Source of the DNA: Frankiales bacterium
GTDB lineage: Bacteria > Actinomycetota > Actinomycetes > Mycobacteriales > Jatrophihabitantaceae
NCBI GenBank assembly: GCA_025966315.1
Contig: JAOPUZ010000057.1
Span: 18,057 to 82,056, forward strand
DNA: 64,000 nt
Direction: 5' to 3'
A program made the position numbers and the translations under genes. Below are positions 26,158 through 36,247 of this stretch, piece by piece. Each line of letters opens with the position of its first letter. Within the stretch, counting starts at the first letter, position 1. The notes beneath the pieces were generated by a model that worked only from the letters and a program-made list of their open reading frames with translations, was not told where the DNA came from and searched no databases.

Positions 26158-27702
26158 ATGAGCATCGGGCCTATGTCGTCCGAACGCGTCGTCATCATCG
26201 GCGCCGGTCTCGGTGGACTGTCGGCGGCCCTGCACCTGGCCGGCGCCGGCCAGGAGGTGCTGGTGCTCGAGAAGAACGACGAACCGGGCGGGCTGATGGG
26301 TAGCTGGCGCCACGACGGCTACCGGTTCGACACCGGTCCCACCGTACTGACACTGCCGAGTCTGATCGAGGACTGCCTGGCTGCGGTGGGCGAAACGCTC
26401 ACCGACCGGCTCAGCCTGCGACAGTTGGCACCGGCCTACCTCGCCCATTTCGCCGACGGCAGCCAGGTCCGCTCGTACGCCGACGAAGATCAGATGGCCG
26501 ACGAGGTCGGGGCCGTGTTCGGCGCCCGGCACGCCGCCGGTTACCGGAAACTGGTCGCCTACCTGGACGAGCTCTACCGTCTGGAGTTCGACCGCTTCAT
26601 GGATCGCAATCTGGACGGCGTTCGGGACCTGGTCTCGATACAGGCCCTCGGCTTGGTGCGGATCGGCGGTTTGCGGAGCATGGAAGCCATGACGGCGCGG
26701 TTCATCGACGACGATCGGTTGCGCCGGCTGTTCACGTTTCAGGCGCTGTACGCCGGCGTATCGCCGTCCGCGGCCCGGGCCATCTACGGCGTTATCCCGT
26801 ATCTGGACTCGGTGTCGGGGGTCTGGTACCCGGTTGGTGGCATGCATCGAGTCGCCCGCGCCCTGGCCGATGCCGCCGAGGATCACGGTGTCCGGTTCCG
26901 GTACGGGACAGCCGCCACTCGCATTGAACTGTTAGGTGGCCGCGCGCGCGCCGTGCACACCGCGGACGGCCAGCGGATCCGGGCCGACGCGGTCATCTGC
27001 AACGTCGACCCGGCGCTGGCCTACCGGGACCTGCTTCCCGCGGAAGCGACGCCACCGCGGTACCGTCCCGGCCGCCGCATCGGCGCGCCGCGCTATTCAC
27101 CGTCCGCCTTCGTGTGGCATGTCGGTTCGAACCAGCCGCTGACCGAGCCGGCCCACCACAGCATCTCCTTCGGCGGGTCCTGGAAGAACACCTTTCGCGA
27201 GATCATCAGCGGCGGGCAGCTCATGAGCGATCCCTCGCTGCTCATCACGAGCCCGACGGTGACCGATCCTTCGGTGGCTCCGGACGGTCGGCACACCTAC
27301 TACGTGCTGGCGCCGGCCCCGAACACCGACACCGCGCGGATCGACTGGGCCCGCGTCGGCGAGCGATATCGCGATGAGTTGACGCAGGTATTGCAGCGAC
27401 GCGGCCTCGACCAGCACGGGGCATTATCCAGCGGCATCGAGGTGAGCCGAGTGATGACGCCGGACGACTGGGCCGCGGCCGGCCAACCGGCCGGCAGCCC
27501 GTTCGCGGCCGCGCACACGCTCGGTCAGACCGGCCCGTGGCGTCATCCGACCCGCCATCGGTCCATCGACAACCTGCTCTTCTGCGGGGCGGCCGTGCAG
27601 CCCGGGGTCGGGGTGCCGACCGTGTTGCTCTCCGGCCGGCTGGCCGCGGCCAGACTGATCGACGCGCGCGCTAACCGCCCGGCGCGGCATCTGGGACGAT
27701 GA
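26158..27702 (+). CDS. crtI: Phytoene desaturase (CrtI family)
   Basis: This 514-residue FAD oxidoreductase introduces double bases into phytoene. The N-terminal dinucleotide fold VVIIGAGLGGLSAALHLAGAG is followed by the motif EKNDEPGGLMGSW. The C-terminal CrtI signature is LLFCGAAVQPGVGVPTVLLSGR. ATG 26158 or 26173 could start it. It lies 12 bases after idsA. No cyclase or ketolase is encoded here, so the final carotenoid is not clear. Confidence 0.92.
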   Translation: MSIGPMSSERVVIIGAGLGGLSAALHLAGAGQEVLVLEKNDEPGGLMGSWRHDGYRFDTGPTVLTLPSLIEDCLAAVGETLTDRLSLRQLAPAYLAHFADGSQVRSYADEDQMADEVGAVFGARHAAGYRKLVAYLDELYRLEFDRFMDRNLDGVRDLVSIQALGLVRIGGLRSMEAMTARFIDDDRLRRLFTFQALYAGVSPSAARAIYGVIPYLDSVSGVWYPVGGMHRVARALADAAEDHGVRFRYGTAATRIELLGGRARAVHTADGQRIRADAVICNVDPALAYRDLLPAEATPPRYRPGRRIGAPRYSPSAFVWHVGSNQPLTEPAHHSISFGGSWKNTFREIISGGQLMSDPSLLITSPTVTDPSVAPDGRHTYYVLAPAPNTDTARIDWARVGERYRDELTQVLQRRGLDQHGALSSGIEVSRVMTPDDWAAAGQPAGSPFAAAHTLGQTGPWRHPTRHRSIDNLLFCGAAVQPGVGVPTVLLSGRLAAARLIDARANRPARHLGR

Positions 27703-27706
27703 ACCG

Positions 27707-29350
27707 ATGACGGGGACGCGCTCAGCCAGTGCGCCAGCTGACGAGCCGCGGGTTCTGAACTGGTTCGGACGGGCTGCCGAGGGCTGGAGCTTCTCGCGCA
27801 TCACGCGGGCCGGGCTGATCGCGACCATCCTGATCTCGATCGGCAGCTACGGCGCCGGGGCATTGCCGGCCAACGACCCGACGCGGCACATACCGGTGGT
27901 CGGCCTGCTGCGCCATGGCGCCGTCGGCCTGCATGTGTCGCTGGCCATGTACTACTTCGGGTTGGTGCTGTTGGTCGGCACCTGGCTGATACTCGGACGG
28001 CTACTGCTCACCGGTTCCACCAGCGGCACCGAGGCCATCGGTCGCGAGGTCATCGCACCGCGGGTATTGCGGCGCACCATGCTGCTATGGATGGCACCGC
28101 TGCTGGCGTCCATGCCGCTGGCCAGCATGGACCTGTACAGCTACGCCGCGCAGGCCCAGTTGGCCCGGCTCGGCCGGGATCCGTACACGTTCACGCCCGC
28201 TGACCTGCCGGGCAAATTCCTGGACAATGTGGCCTGGAAGTGGGTCGACACGCCGTCTCCGTACGGCCCCCTCTGGGTGACGGTTTCGCGCTGGGTCGCC
28301 ACGCTGACGGGCGATCACGCCCTGATCAGCGTGCTGGTGTTGCGGCTGATCCCGTTCGCAGCCATCGTGCTGACCGCCCGGCTGCTGCCCGGGCTGGCCG
28401 CCCGGTTCGGCGGCCGCGGGGATCTGACCTTGTGGATTGCCATCGCCAATCCGCTGGTGCTGGTGCACGGCGTGGGCGGCGGTCACAACGACGCGGTCAT
28501 GGTGGCGTTCATCGTCGCTGGACTAGCCGTGGTGCTCCGCCCCAACGCGAACTGGCGTCATCTGGCCGTCGGTGCCGCGCTGATGTCGCTGTCCGCGGCC
28601 GTCAAAGCACCCGGTGCGGTCGCGGTCGCCTTTGTCGTACCGGTGTATCTGGCTGGTCGTCCCGGCGTCACCACCCGGGACGTCAAGGACTGGCTGCGGG
28701 CCTGCGCGGTCGCGGTGGTGGCCGCCGTCCCGGTCTTCGCGCTGATCACCTGGATCGTCGGCTACGGAAACGGCTGGACCAAGCAGATCAGCCCCGGCGT
28801 CCCGGTGATCAACTTCATGTCGATCCCGACCATGCTTGCGGTGGCGTATCGGTTGGTGACGGGCGAGCCGCACGCGGGCACGCTGGTCGATCACACCGTG
28901 CGGGCGTTCCGGCGCGTCGGCTCGGTGGTGAGCGCCCTGCTGTTGATCTTCCTGTGGTTCCGCTCAGTCCGCGGCGCGGCGATACAACTGCTGGCCCTCG
29001 CCCTGCTGACCGTGGTCATCCTCAGCCCGGCCGTCCAGCCCTGGTACTTCACGTGGACGCTGACCATCGGGGCGCTGTTCATCGTGGCTCCCCGGCCGCT
29101 GTCCTGGATCGCCGCGGCGTCGGTGGCGTTGACGTTGCTGACGCGCCCAATGGGCTCCAGCCTGGAGATGGCGCCCTACGTCCCGGCCGTCATCGCCGCC
29201 GGTCTGGCGTCACGCGCCTTACTGGGTCCGGTGGTGCATCGTCGCGAAAAGCCGCTGTCCGGAACCATTCAGGACGGCGGCAACGTCACCGTCGCACCGC
29301 CCGGCGACGATCTGCTGCCCACCACGGTCGCGGACACCGGACGGCGATGA
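27707..29350 (+). CDS. Polyprenol-phosphomannose-dependent alpha-1,6-mannosyltransferase (MptA/MptB family)
   Basis: This 547-residue polytopic GT-C enzyme has a dozen or so hydrophobic helices. Family segments include MPLASMDLYSYAAQAQLA, DPYTFTPADLP, DTPSPYGPLWV, ANPLVLVHGVGGGHNDAVM and AVQPWYFTW. The acidic D in SMDLYSY corresponds to the GT-C catalytic region. MptA/B extend the mannan core of lipomannan using polyprenyl-phosphomannose. It is inserted between crtI and crtB with 4-base contacts, so it is cotranscribed with carotenoid genes. A role in carotenoid glycosylation is possible, but the family points to lipoglycans. In M. tuberculosis mptA also follows idsA2. Confidence 0.88.
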   Translation: MTGTRSASAPADEPRVLNWFGRAAEGWSFSRITRAGLIATILISIGSYGAGALPANDPTRHIPVVGLLRHGAVGLHVSLAMYYFGLVLLVGTWLILGRLLLTGSTSGTEAIGREVIAPRVLRRTMLLWMAPLLASMPLASMDLYSYAAQAQLARLGRDPYTFTPADLPGKFLDNVAWKWVDTPSPYGPLWVTVSRWVATLTGDHALISVLVLRLIPFAAIVLTARLLPGLAARFGGRGDLTLWIAIANPLVLVHGVGGGHNDAVMVAFIVAGLAVVLRPNANWRHLAVGAALMSLSAAVKAPGAVAVAFVVPVYLAGRPGVTTRDVKDWLRACAVAVVAAVPVFALITWIVGYGNGWTKQISPGVPVINFMSIPTMLAVAYRLVTGEPHAGTLVDHTVRAFRRVGSVVSALLLIFLWFRSVRGAAIQLLALALLTVVILSPAVQPWYFTWTLTIGALFIVAPRPLSWIAAASVALTLLTRPMGSSLEMAPYVPAVIAAGLASRALLGPVVHRREKPLSGTIQDGGNVTVAPPGDDLLPTTVADTGRR

Positions 29351-30237
29351 ACTCAGCGGACGGCGATGAGCTCAACCTGGCCGAGGACTACCGAGTGTGC
29401 CGGCAACTCAACGCCCGGCACGGAAAGACGTTCTACCTGGCCACCGCCCTGTTGCCGCCGGCCAAACGGCCCGGCATCCACGCCCTGTACGGCTTTGCTC
29501 GCTACGCCGACGACGTGATCGACCTGCCCGGACCGGGTGAGGACCCGGCCACCCGGTTGGCCGAACTCGAATCCGATGTCCGCGCCGCACTGAACGGCGC
29601 CCGAGCCGGGACAGCGGTGGTTCGGGCACTGGCCGACACGGTGCGTCGCTATGACATCTGCCCGCAACTCGTCTACGACTTCCTCGCCGCCATGACCCTG
29701 GATCTGAGCGTCACGCGCTATCAGACGTTCGCCGACCTGCGCGGGTACATGTGGGGCAGCGCGGCGGTCATCGGCGTCCAAGTGCTGCCGATTCTGGGCG
29801 TGAGCGGTGACCCGGAGTTGGCCCGCCGAGCCGCCGGGGACCTCGGGATCGCGTTCCAGCTTACGAACTTCATTCGCGATGTGGCCGAGGATCTGGCCCG
29901 GGGCCGGGTGTACCTGCCACTGGACAGCCTGGCTGCCCACGGGGTGACCGTGGCCGAACTGCACACCGGCACGATGACGCCTGGCATCCGGGCGCTGATC
30001 GCGGCCGAGTCGGACCGGGCTCGCGGTTTCTACGATGGCGCCGCGGTCGGCATCGGTGAGCTGGATCGCGATGCGCAGGATTGCGTGCGCACCGCATCCC
30101 GGCTGTACGGCGGCATTTTGGACGAGATCGAGCGCGCCGGCTACGACGTGTTCAACCGGCGGGCCCGGGTCGGCCCGGGCCGCCGGTTGCGCATCGGGCT
30201 GCCCGCCTACGCCCGCGCGGTTGCCGCCCGCCGGTAA
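29347..30237 (+). CDS. crtB: Phytoene synthase
   Basis: CrtB condenses two geranylgeranyl diphosphates head to head. The start overlaps the mannosyltransferase stop (ATGA), giving 296 residues. The two aspartate regions are present: ARYADDVID and TNFIRDVAEDLARGRVYLP. RTFYLAT-type entry residues appear as KTFYLATALLP. It ends the idsA-crtI-mpt-crtB operon and converges with udgB. Confidence 0.94.
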   Translation: MNSADGDELNLAEDYRVCRQLNARHGKTFYLATALLPPAKRPGIHALYGFARYADDVIDLPGPGEDPATRLAELESDVRAALNGARAGTAVVRALADTVRRYDICPQLVYDFLAAMTLDLSVTRYQTFADLRGYMWGSAAVIGVQVLPILGVSGDPELARRAAGDLGIAFQLTNFIRDVAEDLARGRVYLPLDSLAAHGVTVAELHTGTMTPGIRALIAAESDRARGFYDGAAVGIGELDRDAQDCVRTASRLYGGILDEIERAGYDVFNRRARVGPGRRLRIGLPAYARAVAARR

Positions 30238-30264
30238 CCGGGCCCGTTGCTGGGAGCGACATGG

Positions 30265-30984
30265 TCACCGTGCTGGACCACTCCCAGAATCGGCGGTGGC
30301 GATCGCGTCCCGGAGCACCGCCTCGAGCATCGCCGGCGTGAGCCGTCCGGTGAAGGTGTTCTGCTGGCTGACGTGATAGCAGCCCAGCAAAGTCAGCGGC
30401 GCCGCGCCGTCCATCGCGGCCAGCTGGTACGTCGCTCCGTGCGCGAACACGGGCCGGGGCCGCGGCAACACCCAGCCGGCCGCCGCCAGCACCGGCAACA
30501 ACGCCTGCCAGCCGAAGCCACCGAGCACCACGATCGCGCGCAGCGTGGGCCGCAACAGGGCCAACTCCTCGGCCAGCCAGGGCCGGCAATTGTCCCGCTC
30601 GACCGGTGTCGGCTTGTTGTCCGGCGGCGCGCAGCGCACCGGCGCGGTGATCCGGACGTCCCGCAGGCTCAGCCCATCACCACGATGGGTCGAGGTCGGC
30701 TGGGACGCCAGCCCCACCGCATGCAGGGCCGCGAACAACACGTCGCCGGATCGGTCACCGGTGAACATCCGCCCCGTCCGGTTGCCGCCGTGCGCGGCCG
30801 GCGCCAGCCCGACGATAGCCAGCCGAGCATCCGCCGGACCGATGCCGGGCACCGGCCGGCCCCAGTAGTCCTGATCGCGGTAGGCCGCCCGCTTCTCCAG
30901 CGCAACCCGTTCTCGCCATTCCACCAGCCGCGGGCAGCGCCGGCAGTCCACCAAGGCGGCATCGAGACGCTCGAGCGCAGTCAC
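30265..30984 (-). CDS. udgB: Family 5 uracil-DNA glycosylase (UdgB), [4Fe-4S]
   Basis: The start is GTG 30984, with GGGAGG ahead of it located inside the end of cobN. The protein has 239 residues. Cys14 and Cys17 (CRRC) and two later cysteines ([10 protein letters not shown] and RDNCRPWL) are the expected cluster ligands. The active-site motif [19 protein letters not shown] is typical of family 5 enzymes, which remove uracil and other deaminated bases. It follows cobN so closely (stop to start -6 bases) that it is probably translated from the cobN message and therefore lies under the cobalamin riboswitch. Confidence 0.92.
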   Translation of the reverse strand: MTALERLDAALVDCRRCPRLVEWRERVALEKRAAYRDQDYWGRPVPGIGPADARLAIVGLAPAAHGGNRTGRMFTGDRSGDVLFAALHAVGLASQPTSTHRGDGLSLRDVRITAPVRCAPPDNKPTPVERDNCRPWLAEELALLRPTLRAIVVLGGFGWQALLPVLAAAGWVLPRPRPVFAHGATYQLAAMDGAAPLTLLGCYHVSQQNTFTGRLTPAMLEAVLRDAIATADSGSGPAR

Positions 30985-30989
30985 ACAAG

Positions 30990-33900
30990 CTAGCCTCCCA
31001 TGCCCTCCACATCGTCCTCGCTGTCGAGGTAGGCCTGTTTCAGTGCGGCCAGCGTTGCTGGCTCGGGTTGTTGCCACAGTCCCCGGTCGGCCGCCTCGAG
31101 CAGCCGCTCGGCGATCCCGTGCAATGCCCACGGATTGGATTCGGCGAAGAACTTGCGGCGCTGTTCGTCCAGCACGTACGTCTGGGTGAGCGTCTCGTAC
31201 ATCCAATCGGCGACCACGCCGGCCGTCGCGTCGTAGCCGAACAGATAGTCGACCGTGGCCGCCAGCTCGAACGCACCTTTGTAGCCGTGGCGTTGCATGG
31301 CCGCCAGCCAGCGCGGATTCACCACCCGGGCTCGGAAGATGCGGGCGGTCTCTTCGGTGAGCGTGCGGGTTCGCACCGCGTCCGGTGTGGTGCTGTCACC
31401 GATGTAAGCCTTGGGATCGCGGCCGGTGAGCGCTCGCACGGTGGCGATCATGCCGCCGTGATACTGGAAGTAGTCGTCGGAATCGGCGATGTCGTGTTCC
31501 CGGCTGTCGATGTTCTTGGCCGCGACGGTTATTCGCCGGTAGGCCGATTCCATCTCGTCGCGAGCCGGCATCCCGTCCACATCGCGGCCGTAGCCAAAGC
31601 CACCCCAGGCGGCGTAGACCTCGGCCAGGTCCGCATCCGTACGCCAGTTTCCGCTTTCCAGCAAAGGCAGAAGTCCCGCTCCGTAGGCGCCGGGCTTGGA
31701 CCCGAAGATGCGTAACGTGGCCCGCCGGACGTCACCGTGGGACGCGAGATCGGCCAGCATGTGAGCGCGGACGTAGTTCTGCGCCACCGGCTCGTCGAGG
31801 TGAGCGACCAGCTGGACGGCGTCGTCCAGCATCGCCACCACGTGCGGGAACGCGTCGCGGAAGAAGCCCGAGATCCGTACGGTGACGTCGATCCGGGGCC
31901 GGTCGAGCTCGTCCAGCGTAATGACCTCGAGGCCGTTCACCCGGCGCGAGGCCTCGTCCCAGGTTGGTCGGACACCCAGCAGCGACAGCACTTCGGCCAC
32001 GTCATCACCGGCGGTGCGCATGGCCGAGGTGCCCCACACCGACAACCCGACCGAGGGTGGCCAGTCCCCCGTGTCGGCGCGGTAGCGGGCCAGCAACGAG
32101 TCGGCCATCGCCTTGCCGGTGTCGGCCGCGAGCCGGCTCGGGATGGCCTTCGGGTCCACGGAGTAGAAGTTCCGCCCGGTCGGCAGCACATTGATCAGGC
32201 CGCGTAAGGGTGATCCGCTCGGCCCGGCCGGCACATAGCCGCCGTCCAGGGCGTGCAGCACATTGGTGAGTTCGTCGACGGTGCCGGCCAGTCTGGGCAC
32301 GATCTCGTCCGCGGCGAAACGCAGTACCTTCGCGACCGTATCGTCGGCAACACCGAGAACTTCGAGGCAAACCCGGTCGGCCGCGGCCGGTGACCACGCT
32401 GCCGCTTCCATGGCCGCGACCAGCTCATGGGCCTGGGATTCGACGCGATCGACGTCCGCGCGCGCTTCGTCGCCGGCCTCGGACAGGCCCAGGGCCTCGC
32501 GTAATCCGGGCAACGCCGCGACCTGCCCGCCCCAGAGTTGCCGGGCCCGCAGCATGGCCAGCACCAGGTTGACGCGAGCCTCACCCATCGGCGCCTGGCC
32601 CAGGATGTGCAGTCCGTCGCGGATCTGGACGTCCTTGATCTCGCACAACCAGCCGTCGATGTGCAGCACCAATTCGTCGAACTCGGCGTCGTGCGGGCGG
32701 TCAGCCAGACCGAGGTCATGATCGAGCTTGGCGGCCTGGATCAGGGTCCAGATCTGTGCGCGGACGGCGGGCAACTTCGGCGGATCGAGAGCGGCGATGG
32801 CAGCATGCTCGTCGAGCAGCTGTTCGAGCCGGTTGATATCGCCGTAACTTTCGGCGCGAGCCATCGGCGGGATCAGGTGATCGACCAGGGTGGCGTGGGC
32901 GCGCCGTTTGGCCTGCGTCCCCTCGCCCGGGTCGTTGACCAGGAACGGGTAGATCAGCGGTAGGTCACCGATCGCGGCGTCGGTGCCGCAGCCGGCCGAC
33001 ATCCCGGCGCTCTTGCCAGGCAGCCATTCCAGGTTGCCGTGCTTTCCGACGTGCACCACCGCGTGCGCACCGAATTCGGCGGCCAGCCAACGATAGGCAG
33101 CGAGGTAATGGTGGCTGGGCGGCAGGTCCGGGTCGTGATAGATCGCGACCGGGTTCTCACCGAAGCCGCGCGGCGGCTGCACGAGTACGACGACGTTGCC
33201 CGCCCGCAGGCCCGCCAGCACGATCTCACCGTCCGGGTCATGACTGCGGTCGACGAACAGTTGGCCCGGCGGCTCGCCCCAGGCCGTCGTCATCTGCGTC
33301 CGCAGCGATTCGGGCAGCGTGTCGAAGTAGGCGCGGTAGGCCGCGGCTGGGATGCGGATCGGATTACCGGACAGCTGCTCCTCGGTGAGCCAGTCCTGGT
33401 CCTGACCGCCCGCCGCGATGAGCGCATGGATGAGGGCATCCCCGTCCTGCGCCCGCACCCCCGGCAAGGCGGCCGGCCCGTCCACCGGCCCGATGTCGTA
33501 ACCGGCCGTGCCCATGGCGGCCAGCAACCGCACCACGCTGGCCGGCGTATCCAGGCCGACCGCGTTACCGATCCGGGAATGCTTGGTGGGATAGGCGGAT
33601 AGCATGACGGCCACCCGTCGCTCGGCGGCGGGAGTGTGCCGCAGGATTGCGTGCCGGTAGGCGATTCCGGCCACCCGGGCGGCGCGCTCCGGGTCGGCGA
33701 CGTAGACGGTCAGTCCGTCCTGGTCCGTCTCTTTGAACGAGAACGGGACCGTGATCAGCCGGCCGTCGAACTCCGGGACCGCGACCTGGGTGGCGGCATC
33801 CAGCGGCGACAGGCCCTCGTCGCTGGCGGCCCATTGCTGCCGGGAACTGGTCAGGCACAGTCCTTGCAGGATGGGCACATCCAGCTCGGCCAGCGCACCG

Positions 33901-34709
33901 ATGTCCCACGCGTCATCGTCACCGCCGGCCGAGGCGGTGGCCGGCCGGGTGCCACCGGCGGCCAGCACCGTCACGATCAGCGCGTCCGCGCCGGCCAGGG
34001 TAGCGAGCAGTTCCGGAGCTGGCGCCCGCAGGGAGGCACAGAACACGGGCAACGCGATGGCTCCGTGCTGCTCGATCGCCGCGCACAATGTCTCGACGAA
34101 ACCGGTGTTACCGGCGGCGAAATGAGCGCGGTAGAACAACACCGCGATCGTCGGCACCGCTCGATCGGCCACCGGAACCACCGGGGCCACCGGGGCCACC
34201 GGGGCCACCGGAACGACCGGGGCCACCGCGGCCGCCGTCGGTGCGGGCAACGGCGTGGGCACGGCCGACGCCCGGCGGGCCAACACGCCCCAGTTCGGGG
34301 TCGGCGCCGGTTCGCTGAAGCCATGGCCGGTGAGCAACACCGTGTCGGACAGGAAGTTGTGCAGCTGTTCGAGGTTTCCGGGGCCGCCTTCGGCCAGGTA
34401 CCCGTGAGCTTGCGCGGCAACGCCGGCCGGCACCGTCGACAGTCGCATCAACTCGGCGTCAGGCTGCTGCTCGCCGCCGAGCACGACCAGTGGCAGTCCG
34501 CTGCCGCGGAGCAGGTCGAAGCCAGCCGGCCAGTCGCGATAGGTGCCGAGCATCCGGATCACGATCAGGTCGAGGCCGGCCCACAGCTCGGGCAGCAACG
34601 ATGCCAGCCGAGGTTCAGCCAGCCGGGACGGGTTGGCCAGCCGGTAGTCACCGGCACTGGCTCGGGCACTGAGCAGGTCGGTATCCGAAGTGGACAGCAA
34701 GAGAATCAT
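30990..34709 (-). CDS. cobN: Cobaltochelatase large subunit CobN
   Basis: CobN inserts cobalt into hydrogenobyrinate a,c-diamide in the aerobic B12 route. It has 1239 residues. The magnesium-chelatase-H-like core is visible with [32 protein letters not shown] and, in the C-terminal part, [20 protein letters not shown] and GGFGYGRD. An oddity is a Val/Ala/Pro tract ([10 protein letters not shown]) at about residues 162-182, encoded by a 9-base repeat. The ATG is preceded by GAGGAGGG. A cobalamin riboswitch lies just upstream. The ATPase partners (CobS/T or ChlI/D type) are not in the window. Confidence 0.96.
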   Translation of the reverse strand: MILLLSTSDTDLLSARASAGDYRLANPSRLAEPRLASLLPELWAGLDLIVIRMLGTYRDWPAGFDLLRGSGLPLVVLGGEQQPDAELMRLSTVPAGVAAQAHGYLAEGGPGNLEQLHNFLSDTVLLTGHGFSEPAPTPNWGVLARRASAVPTPLPAPTAAAVAPVVPVAPVAPVAPVVPVADRAVPTIAVLFYRAHFAAGNTGFVETLCAAIEQHGAIALPVFCASLRAPAPELLATLAGADALIVTVLAAGGTRPATASAGGDDDAWDIGALAELDVPILQGLCLTSSRQQWAASDEGLSPLDAATQVAVPEFDGRLITVPFSFKETDQDGLTVYVADPERAARVAGIAYRHAILRHTPAAERRVAVMLSAYPTKHSRIGNAVGLDTPASVVRLLAAMGTAGYDIGPVDGPAALPGVRAQDGDALIHALIAAGGQDQDWLTEEQLSGNPIRIPAAAYRAYFDTLPESLRTQMTTAWGEPPGQLFVDRSHDPDGEIVLAGLRAGNVVVLVQPPRGFGENPVAIYHDPDLPPSHHYLAAYRWLAAEFGAHAVVHVGKHGNLEWLPGKSAGMSAGCGTDAAIGDLPLIYPFLVNDPGEGTQAKRRAHATLVDHLIPPMARAESYGDINRLEQLLDEHAAIAALDPPKLPAVRAQIWTLIQAAKLDHDLGLADRPHDAEFDELVLHIDGWLCEIKDVQIRDGLHILGQAPMGEARVNLVLAMLRARQLWGGQVAALPGLREALGLSEAGDEARADVDRVESQAHELVAAMEAAAWSPAAADRVCLEVLGVADDTVAKVLRFAADEIVPRLAGTVDELTNVLHALDGGYVPAGPSGSPLRGLINVLPTGRNFYSVDPKAIPSRLAADTGKAMADSLLARYRADTGDWPPSVGLSVWGTSAMRTAGDDVAEVLSLLGVRPTWDEASRRVNGLEVITLDELDRPRIDVTVRISGFFRDAFPHVVAMLDDAVQLVAHLDEPVAQNYVRAHMLADLASHGDVRRATLRIFGSKPGAYGAGLLPLLESGNWRTDADLAEVYAAWGGFGYGRDVDGMPARDEMESAYRRITVAAKNIDSREHDIADSDDYFQYHGGMIATVRALTGRDPKAYIGDSTTPDAVRTRTLTEETARIFRARVVNPRWLAAMQRHGYKGAFELAATVDYLFGYDATAGVVADWMYETLTQTYVLDEQRRKFFAESNPWALHGIAERLLEAADRGLWQQPEPATLAALKQAYLDSEDDVEGMGG
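34171..34224 (-). repeat. 9-bp tandem repeat inside cobN (six units)
   Basis: On the plus strand ACCGGGGCC and ACCGGAACC/ACCGGAACG repeat six times. They encode a V-A-P / V-V-P linker in the N-terminal domain of CobN. Confidence 0.9.
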
Positions 34710-34779
34710 GCCGGGCCCTCCTCGGGGTCCTGCGCGGCGCCGAAAAAATCGACGTTCGGTGGTCCGTCCGGACGTACGC

Positions 34780-34935
34780 CTGGACGCGGCAGCGACCGGA
34801 GTGTCTGACTCACGGCCGGCCGGCCCGGTTTCACGGGGGCTCGGCGGCCGCTCACAGTGGCGGGACCGCGCCGGAATCTCACCGGCTTCCTCCAGCTGTC
34901 GTTGCTGATCGTCACTCTAACCCGGCCGGTAACCC
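34780..34935 (-). promoter_or_regulatory. Cobalamin riboswitch upstream of cobN
   Basis: Read on the minus strand, the conserved core is unmistakable. GGAAGCCGGTGAGATTCCGG (ending near 34874) is followed by CGCGGTCCCGCCACTGTGAG, which contains the B12 box, and then by GAGTCAGACACTC (34811-34799). It lies 70-225 bases upstream of the cobN start. A TTTTTT run at 34748-34743 follows, but no strong preceding hairpin was found, so translational control is as likely as termination. Outer boundaries are approximate. Adenosylcobalamin should repress cobN and udgB. Confidence 0.93.
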
Positions 34936-34975
34936 GGGCCGCCAGCGAGCGGGTCGGCGACGTAGCATCGCCCAG

Positions 34976-36247
34976 GTGTCCAGCCCCCGTCACGCCGCGC
35001 GCGACCGATGCCCCGGCGTTGTGGACGTGCACCCCGCCGCCGATGGCGGCTTGGCGCGAGTACGGCTACCCGGTGGCCGGACGACGGCCGGCGCGTTGGC
35101 CGAGCTGCTGGCTTGTTCGATCGATCACGGTGACGGCCGGCTGGAATTGACCTCGCGGGCAAACGTCCAGCTGCGTGGTTTGCGCGAATCAGCCGGTCCG
35201 CAGCTGCATGAACGGCTGGCGTCGGTTGGCCTGCTGCCCTCCGTCACGCACGAGCGGGTGCGCAACGTCATCGCCTCACCGGCCAGCGGGGTGCTGGCCG
35301 GCGGTCACCTCGACCTGACCGATCTGCTGGCCGAGTTGGACGGCGCGTTGTGTGCCGACCCAGGCCTAGCAAGGCTCAGCGGTCGATTCCTCTTCGGCCT
35401 GGACGACGGCCGCGGCGACGTGGTCGGCATGGATGCCGACGTAGCCGTGATGTTCGGCCATCCGACCGTGGCCGAGTTGTGGCTCGGTGGCCGGCCTACC
35501 GGCGCGTTGCTGCCGATCAGGTCGGTCACCGCGGCGATGCTGCAGGCGGCCCGGGTCTTTGTCGATCAGGCCGACGGCCAGTCGCCCGCGCCGTGGCGGC
35601 TGCGTGATATCCCTTATGCTGCCGAACGAATCTTGACCGAAGTGCCGTTCCACGAATCCGCGTCCGTTACCGCAACACCGGCCGGGCCGGCCACGCCACT
35701 GGAACCGGGGCGGCACCGGCAACTCGACGGCGGCGACTGCGCGATCGTGTCGGCCCGCTTCGGCCGCTTGGAAGCCGAGCAGGTACGAGCGCTGCTCAGC
35801 GGGTTAGCCGCCGACGCGCGAATGATCGTGACCCCGTGGCGCAGTTTGCTGGTGCCGGATCTGTCGATGTCACAAGCGGAAAGCCTGCTCGCAGGAGCGC
35901 GGGCCAGCGGCCTCGGCACCGATGGCAACGAGCCCTGGGGTCACATCACCGCCTGCATCGGCAGCCCGGGTTGCGCACGATCTCACGCCGACGTACGCAC
36001 CGCCGCCGCGCTCTCGAACGCTGGCCCGCTCTCGAACGCTGGGCCGCTGCCGGTGCACTGGATCGGCTGCGAGCGTGCCTGCGGGACGCCGGCCGGAGCA
36101 CACCTGCGAGTGCAGGCCACGCCGGACGGATACCGGGTCGGTGAGGACGAGACCCCCTTGCCGGCAAGCCGAATCGCGGCCCGGATCGCGGAATTGTCCG
36201 CCGCCGGAGACCAGCGCGAGTCCGCCTCCCGGACGGCCATCCGATGA
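34976..36247 (+). CDS. cobG: Precorrin-3B synthase CobG
   Basis: This monooxygenase of the aerobic cobalamin route has a fold like sulfite reductase. Starts at GTG 34976, 423 residues. The cluster-binding cysteines are seen in ACIGSPGCARS and GCERACGTP, near the C-terminus as in the reductase family. An 18-base duplication (36010-36045) repeats SNAGPL just between these two cysteine motifs. It is divergent from cobN, so the riboswitch on the other strand does not control it directly. It overlaps cobH by 4 bases. Confidence 0.9.
   Translation: MSSPRHAARDRCPGVVDVHPAADGGLARVRLPGGRTTAGALAELLACSIDHGDGRLELTSRANVQLRGLRESAGPQLHERLASVGLLPSVTHERVRNVIASPASGVLAGGHLDLTDLLAELDGALCADPGLARLSGRFLFGLDDGRGDVVGMDADVAVMFGHPTVAELWLGGRPTGALLPIRSVTAAMLQAARVFVDQADGQSPAPWRLRDIPYAAERILTEVPFHESASVTATPAGPATPLEPGRHRQLDGGDCAIVSARFGRLEAEQVRALLSGLAADARMIVTPWRSLLVPDLSMSQAESLLAGARASGLGTDGNEPWGHITACIGSPGCARSHADVRTAAALSNAGPLSNAGPLPVHWIGCERACGTPAGAHLRVQATPDGYRVGEDETPLPASRIAARIAELSAAGDQRESASRTAIR

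Noticed and set aside
28240..29346. Long N-terminal extension of crtB
   Set aside because: It runs through the mannosyltransferase gene in another frame. The ATGA overlap at 29347 gives the normal CrtB length.
33636..34808. Plus-strand open frame antisense to cobN and the riboswitch
   Set aside because: Repeat-rich shadow of the CobN linker; no recognisable domain.
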